From Trebonia sp963734665 (GTDB lineage Bacteria > Actinomycetota > Actinomycetes > Streptosporangiales > Streptosporangiaceae): DNA of 64,000 bases. This document shows, one piece after another, positions 59,978 to 64,000 of this stretch (its first letter is position 1; each line of letters opens with the position of its first letter). Location: NCBI GenBank assembly GCA_963734665.1, contig CAVTIR010000016.1:1-64000 (forward strand), given 5' to 3'. Under the pieces are notes generated by a model that was given only the letters and a program-made list of their open reading frames with translations, searched no databases and had not been told where the DNA came from. A program made the translations under genes and the position numbers.

Positions 59978-60562
59978 TCAGCTTGAACTCGTGGTCATGG
60001 TGGATGCGAGAAGATGCTGGATCAGGCAGACCAGCACGGACGTGGCCGAGCGCGGGTCCCGGGCGTCGCACAGTGTCACCGGCACGTGCGGCTTGAGCTC
60101 GAGCGCCGCGCGCACCTCTTCCGGCTCATAGCGGAACGCCCCCTCGAATTCGTTGACTGCCACCACGAACCTGATCCCGCGCCCTTCGAAGAAGTCGACG
60201 GCCTCGAAGCAGGCCTCGAGGCGCCGGGTGTCGGCGAGAACGATCGCCCCGAGGGCACCGGTGGACAGCTCGTCCCACATGAACCAGAAGCGGTTCTGTC
60301 CCGGGGTGCCGAACAGGTACAGCACCAGGCTCGAACCGAGGGTGATCCGGCCGAAGTCGAAGGCCACGGTCGTGGTGGTCTTGCTCGCGATGCCGTCCAG
60401 GCTGTCGATGCCGATGCTCGCCTCGGTGATGAGCTCCTCGGTGGTCAGGGGCTCGATCTCGCTCACCGCGCCGATGAAGGTCGTCTTGCCGACACCGAAG
60501 CCGCCCGCCACTAGCAGCTTGACTGCGGTAGGCAGCGGCTCAGAGACGTCGTTGTAGGCCAT
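59978..60562 (-). CDS. Conservon GTPase (CvnD-like)
   Basis: 194 residues from ATG 60562, which overlaps the DUF742 gene by 23 bp. A longer in-frame reading upstream is not credible. P-loop GGFGVGKTT (~20-28), switch II FGTPGQNRFWFMWDELS, and NKxD-equivalent VNEFEG (non-canonical). Small roadblock-operon GTPases of this type work with a kinase, a roadblock protein and a DUF742 protein at the membrane. Confidence 0.92.
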   Translation of the reverse strand: MAYNDVSEPLPTAVKLLVAGGFGVGKTTFIGAVSEIEPLTTEELITEASIGIDSLDGIASKTTTTVAFDFGRITLGSSLVLYLFGTPGQNRFWFMWDELSTGALGAIVLADTRRLEACFEAVDFFEGRGIRFVVAVNEFEGAFRYEPEEVRAALELKPHVPVTLCDARDPRSATSVLVCLIQHLLASTMTTSSS

Positions 60563-60905
60563 CGAGCACTCTCTCCAGTAGATCGCGGTTGGCGGGGTCA
60601 GCCGCGGGCGCCGCCGCCCGCACCGCGCCGAAGTCGGCAAGATCGGATAGCAGGACCTTGGTGACCGCAGCGGGCAGCCGGAGCCTGGCGGCGATCTCAG
60701 CGACGGAGGCTGGCCGCAGGCACAGGCCAAGGACCTGCACATGGTCGGGTTCCAGGCTGGTGTGCACGCTGTACCCGGTGGCCACGACCATCGACAGCAA
60801 GTCCAGCTTCAGGCTGGCGATGGTTCGCCCGTTGGTCACCGCGTAGGGACGGACCAGCCGGCCCGCATCGCCGTCGAGCCAGCTCTCGTCACCTGGAACC
60901 GTCAT
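60540..60905 (-). CDS. DUF742 protein (CvnC-like)
   Basis: 121 residues from ATG 60905. It contains the DUF742 pattern: RLVRPYAVTNGRT at residues 16-28 and a C-terminal winged-helix-like segment (LCLRPASVAEIAARLRLPAAVTKVLLSDLADFGAV). It links the roadblock protein to the GTPase in conservons. It overlaps the roadblock gene (ATGA) and the GTPase gene. Confidence 0.92.
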   Translation of the reverse strand: MTVPGDESWLDGDAGRLVRPYAVTNGRTIASLKLDLLSMVVATGYSVHTSLEPDHVQVLGLCLRPASVAEIAARLRLPAAVTKVLLSDLADFGAVRAAAPAADPANRDLLERVLDGLQRRL

Positions 60906-61375
60906 GCGGGCGCCCCCGGCGAGCCAGGCCGGCCGGGCGCCCGGGTCACGCCGGTCGGGCCGCCCCCGCCGGGCTGCCGCGCGGGCGTGGCCAGGAACGG
61001 GCGAACGCTCTTGACAAGCTGAGCCATCTCATAGCCGAGCACGCCGGCGTCAGCCTCCCGGTCGGCGATCACCGTGAGCACAGAACCGAACCCGGCAGAG
61101 GAGACGAACAGCAGCGTGTCATCAAGTTCGGCGACGACCTGCCGGACGCCCTCGCTGCCGCCGAACCTGACCGCTGCGGTGCGCGCCAGTGAGAACAGCC
61201 CCGAGGCGATGGCGGACAGCTGGTCCGCGGGATCCGGCGCTAGGCCATAGGCCGCCGTAGCCAGGCCGTCCGAGGACAGCAGCACCGCGCTTCGAGCGTG
61301 CGGGACGTTCTCGACCAGCCCGCGCAGCAGCCAGCCGAGGTCGGATTCGGGGCCAGCGGGGACGTCGGTCACCAT
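60902..61375 (-). CDS. Roadblock/LC7-domain protein (CvnB-like)
   Basis: 157 residues. Roadblock/LC7 fold with LGWLLRGLVENVPHARSAVLLSSDGLATAA at the start and SAIASGLFSLARTAAVRFGG. It is proposed to act as a GTPase-activating partner. RBS AAGGAG precedes ATG 61375. It overlaps the DUF742 gene by four bases. Confidence 0.92.
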   Translation of the reverse strand: MVTDVPAGPESDLGWLLRGLVENVPHARSAVLLSSDGLATAAYGLAPDPADQLSAIASGLFSLARTAAVRFGGSEGVRQVVAELDDTLLFVSSAGFGSVLTVIADREADAGVLGYEMAQLVKSVRPFLATPARQPGGGGPTGVTRAPGRPGSPGAPA

Positions 61376-61428
61376 GATGGATGGATTCTCCTTAACGAAC
61401 GAAGAGTTGCGGGTTGCGCGCGGTGCTG

Positions 61429-63081
61429 TCAGTCCCGTCCAGGGGAATCGCCTTCCTCCGAGCGGCTAACGCCCCGGAGGAAGTCCGCCATGAGGCCCGT
61501 CATCTGGTCAGCGGGAGGCTCGCCGTACGGGTCCGCCGCACCGTCACGTTGCTCCCCGCGATGCCTGTCACGCAGTTGCGGCGCCAGGCTGGCCTGCACC
61601 TGGCGCCTGGGCAGCGGCGGGCGCTCGGCGGTCGCCGCTGCCGGCTGGGCGAACTCGCGACCGGGTGCCGCGGGTGTGCTGGCCAGCCAACCGTTCTCGG
61701 CGACGTCGGACCCATCGGCCCTTGAGCCGGGCATCGCCCGCCGCCCGTACTGCGCTGGCTGGCCGGAACTGGTACCCGCCTGCGGGAGCGCCAGATCGGG
61801 TGCTGGCACGACCACTAGCTCCCTGTCCCGGTCGCCGGCGGATTCACCGCGCGGCAGTTCGCGGTCGCTGTCGGACGTTTCCAGCAGCACGCTGGGCAGC
61901 ACCATGACAGCCTGGGTGCCGCCGTAGATGTTGTTCTGCAGCTGGACCCGGATGCCGTGCCGCCTGGCCAGCGTCGAGACCACGTACAGGCCGATGCGGC
62001 CGTCGCGGAGCAACTCGTCGATGTCGATTGTGGCCGGGTCGGCGAGCAGCGCGTTCATCCGCTGCTGATCGGCCGGCAGCATGCCGAGACCGCGGTCCTC
62101 GACCTCGATGGCCACGCCGGCGGTGACCATTTGCGCCCGCAACAGCGCGATGGTGCGCGGCGGGGAGAACCTGGTGGCGTTCTCTACGAGCTCCGCGATC
62201 AGGTGAATGACGTCGGAGACGGCGGCACCGCGCAGCACTCCCTCGACCGGCGGCACGACCTTGACACGGGAGTACTGTTCGATTTCGGCGATCGCGGCGC
62301 GCAGCACTTCGTGCATGGATACCTGCCGGGTCCACTGACGCCGCGACGAGGAGCCGCCGAGCACCGCCAGGCTCTCGGACTGACGCCGCATCCTGGTGGC
62401 CAGGTGGTCCACGGTGAACAGGCCCTTCAGCAAGTCGGGGTCCTCGACCTTGGCCTCTAGATCGTCAAGCAGTTCAATCTCGCGATGGACCAGCGACTGC
62501 ATGCGACGGGCCAGGTTGACGAAGATCTGCACCCGGTGGTCGGAGCCTTCGCTTGATGCCTTCTCCGCGACCCGCAGCACCGCTTGCCCGGCGGTGTACC
62601 GCGACTGCTCGATATCCCGGCTGAGCAACTGGAACGGGTCGCCGTCCGGGACACGGCCGGACGCCGGTACCACGGGAGCCGGCGGCACGGGCTGCTCACC
62701 GCGCAGCAGCCGCATGACCATCTGGTGCAGTTCGGCCTGGCCATGCTGCACCAACACCCGCATCGCATCGACCTGGCGAGTCACCTGAAGGCTCACCTGA
62801 CGGCTCATTTGCCGGCTCGCGGCGTCGGCAGCGACGAACGCGGCGATCACCATCAGCACGACACCACCGGTGACGATGCCGAGCACCAGGCGGACCGTGC
62901 CCGCCGACGCGCCGCCGTACAGCGTGGATACTGCAGCTCCCACGCAAAGAACTCCGATGACGACTGCGGGCACGACAGAAATTCGCAGGTAAACGGACCT
63001 CGTTTGCGGCATGGCATGCGCTGATGGGGCACCGTGGCCCCGTTCGTCCCGGCCGTCGGCGAACGGGCTCAGTCCAGTCAT
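61429..63081 (-). CDS. Conservon sensor histidine kinase (CvnA-like)
   Basis: 550 residues. Two TM helices at about 30-50 and 60-85 (ISVVPAVVIGVLCVGAAVS, LVLGIVTGGVVLMVIAAFVAA) precede a coiled region and a histidine-kinase-like core. The HATPase N-box is LIAELVENATRFSPP, G1 is VEDRGLGM and G2 is GRIGLYVVSTLARRHG. The extracellular part is unusually short, and no periplasmic sensor domain is obvious. A disordered Pro/Gln-rich C-terminus follows. RBS AAGGA supports ATG 63081. It is the head of the cvnABCD-type operon, 54 nt before the roadblock gene. Confidence 0.9.
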   Translation of the reverse strand: MTGLSPFADGRDERGHGAPSAHAMPQTRSVYLRISVVPAVVIGVLCVGAAVSTLYGGASAGTVRLVLGIVTGGVVLMVIAAFVAADAASRQMSRQVSLQVTRQVDAMRVLVQHGQAELHQMVMRLLRGEQPVPPAPVVPASGRVPDGDPFQLLSRDIEQSRYTAGQAVLRVAEKASSEGSDHRVQIFVNLARRMQSLVHREIELLDDLEAKVEDPDLLKGLFTVDHLATRMRRQSESLAVLGGSSSRRQWTRQVSMHEVLRAAIAEIEQYSRVKVVPPVEGVLRGAAVSDVIHLIAELVENATRFSPPRTIALLRAQMVTAGVAIEVEDRGLGMLPADQQRMNALLADPATIDIDELLRDGRIGLYVVSTLARRHGIRVQLQNNIYGGTQAVMVLPSVLLETSDSDRELPRGESAGDRDRELVVVPAPDLALPQAGTSSGQPAQYGRRAMPGSRADGSDVAENGWLASTPAAPGREFAQPAAATAERPPLPRRQVQASLAPQLRDRHRGEQRDGAADPYGEPPADQMTGLMADFLRGVSRSEEGDSPGRD

Positions 63082-63585
63082 TGTTGTCCTTGATCACGAG
63101 TGCGGTCGGCGGCCAAGCTAACCCTATGACCGGCGCTATTCGCGCGCACCAAGATCGGTTAAATACAGCCAGAAAGCGACAGATCCGCGCGGGAAACAGC
63201 AATCGGATAGGAGGCGAACCTCGCACCAAGGATGCGCGCGGCCGTGTCTCGACCGCCCTTCAGCTTAATGGGCGGATCGCCTCGGCCGGAGATGACCAGG
63301 GCAGGTGCAGTGATCTGGGAGACCGGGCGGATCTTCAGCGCGCGCCCGGCGGCGATCTGACGTGGAACTGGCGCCCATCGCCGCTACACCCTGATGGACG
63401 TGAAGTGGCTGGCTGTGGAACGTCACGGCATAAGCGGGAGCCGGAGGAGCTAGGGTTCCACCGCTACGTTTCCGCGGAAACGCGGGGCGCGTCTGCCTCG
63501 GCTTAGCCCGCGGAAGCCGCATGGCGGGGCCGAACCCAGACGTGAAAATGGAACCGGCTGAAATGTGGAGAACTCTAGGTCCAGG
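63082..63585. other. Gene-free interval upstream of the conservon
   Basis: No gene is supported here; the open frames are Arg/Gly-rich and one short frame (63232-63360) has only a marginal ribosome site. It must contain the conservon promoter on the minus strand. A perfect 16-nt palindrome CGTTTCCGCGGAAACG lies at 63467-63482. Confidence 0.55.
63467..63482. promoter_or_regulatory. Perfect 16-nt palindrome
   Basis: CGTTTCCGCGGAAACG at 63467-63482 is fully self-complementary. It is a possible regulator-binding site; function unknown. Confidence 0.35.
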
Positions 63586-63658
63586 TGGAGCTTAGGGGAC
63601 TCGAACCCCTGACCCTCTGCTTGCAAAGCAGATGCTCTTCCAGCTGAGCTAAAGCCCC
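63586..63658 (-). tRNA. tRNA-Ala (anticodon TGC)
   Basis: Minus-strand acceptor arms GGGGCTT (63652-63658) and AAGCTCC (63587-63593) pair with one G-U. Anticodon stem TCTGC/GCAGA around loop TTTGCAA gives TGC. D arm TAGCTCAGCTGGAAGAGC and T arm GGTTCGAGTCC are typical. Discriminator A at 63586; no encoded CCA. Confidence 0.95.
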
Positions 63659-64000
63659 GGAGACACCTCGTTCAGGGTACCAGCGGTTACTCGTGGACGT
63701 GGAGCCCAGCGCCCAGGACCGTGCGGGGGCCACCCGCCAGGGGATCATCACCATCGCTCAGCGCCTCGGCACAGTTGTGGGTTCATGTAGACAACCGATT
63801 AAAGGTGACGCTACAGTGATCATCGCGCTACGCATTGTTGCCCGGTAATTTCCCCCCGGGCCACACGCAAGTAGCGCCACCGGCGTCCCGGGTTCTGGGG
63901 GGTTACCAGGGACACCATCACGCCGGCCCCTGGGCGGCCGACCCCGCCTAGGGGCCGGCCATCGGCGCGAATCCCCCAGAACCCGAGGGGGAACTGGTGG
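63659..64000. other. Gene-free right end with nested inverted repeats
   Basis: No gene is supported in the last 340 bases. It holds an AT-richer stretch (about 63770-63850) and the nested hairpin at 63889-63985. A downstream gene may lie outside the window. Confidence 0.5.
63889..63985. repeat. Nested inverted repeats (outer 13 bp, inner 16 bp)
   Basis: Outer arms CGGGTTCTGGGGG (63889-63901) and the exact complement (63973-63985) enclose a 16-bp stem: 63922-63937 with 63944-63959, one G-U pair and a 6-nt loop. This can fold as a two-stem element. It is either a strong terminator, a structured RNA or a small mobile element. Confidence 0.75.

Noticed and set aside
63024..63506. A 160-codon plus-strand frame over the conservon start
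   Set aside because: It overlaps the histidine kinase start on the other strand and is Arg/Gly-rich chance sequence.

Overview
The window is high-GC actinobacterial chromosome (phylum Actinomycetota). The left part carries the conserved growth and division cluster fhaA-fhaB-pstP-rodA-pbpA-pknA-pknB, followed by crgA, a rhomboid protease, a cyclophilin and a DUF5324-type protein, with a tRNA-Leu beside fhaA. That order resembles Streptomyces and relatives. A cvn-type conservon and a DUF574 methyltransferase also point to Streptomycetales or Streptosporangiales rather than mycobacteria; the species cannot be named from sequence alone.

Layout. 1-3.1 kb: a FUSC transporter cut by the left edge, a membrane protein, a decayed oxidoreductase end and tRNA-Leu(CAG). 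3.2-13 kb: the FHA/PP2C/RodA/PBP/kinase operon, with 4-base overlaps from fhaB to pknA, and crgA. 13-15.7 kb: rhomboid, ppiA, DUF5324 and a small protein. 15.7-22.5 kb: a HerA-type ATPase, a lactone oxidase, a PLP deaminase/aldolase and an MFS carrier. 22.6-26.3 kb: a lipoprotein coupled to a divergent four-TM FtsH, then a small HExxH protein. 26.3-37.8 kb: a divergon around an IclR regulator that looks like a complete methylated-amine demethylation module (MttB-family methyltransferase, corrinoid protein, methyl-corrinoid:THF methyltransferase, RACE-type activator, DUF1638, a dimethylglycine dehydrogenase-like flavoprotein and ETF). 38-41.5 kb: a DUF574 methyltransferase, a disulfide oxidoreductase, a 23-bp tandem repeat and purU. 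41.5-46.6 kb: a cytosolic S8 protease, a TPR-CHAT protein, a 155-aa protein and an ECF sigma factor. 46.9-53.4 kb: an ABC exporter pair, a collapsed MFS gene, an aldo/keto reductase, a truncated LysR gene and an intact MFS gene. 53.4-59.4 kb: an APH-like phosphotransferase, two acyl-CoA dehydrogenases, a SnoaL-type ECF sigma factor and an SDR. 59.4-63.1 kb: a conservon (histidine kinase, roadblock, DUF742, GTPase) with a GAF protein. The right end has tRNA-Ala(TGC) and a large nested hairpin.

Two candidate systems stand out. First, the corrinoid/THF locus would take a quaternary amine such as glycine betaine to dimethylglycine and then sarcosine, feeding methyl and methylene groups into folate, with purU close by. 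Second, the TPR-CHAT / 155-aa protein / ECF sigma / S8 protease group recalls the protease-sigma wiring of type III-E CRISPR craspase, but no cas gene or CRISPR array is visible here.

Several genes show a TAnnnT box exactly six bases before an ATG or GTG, which suggests leaderless transcription. Functions are assigned from motifs and family knowledge; no database search was run.
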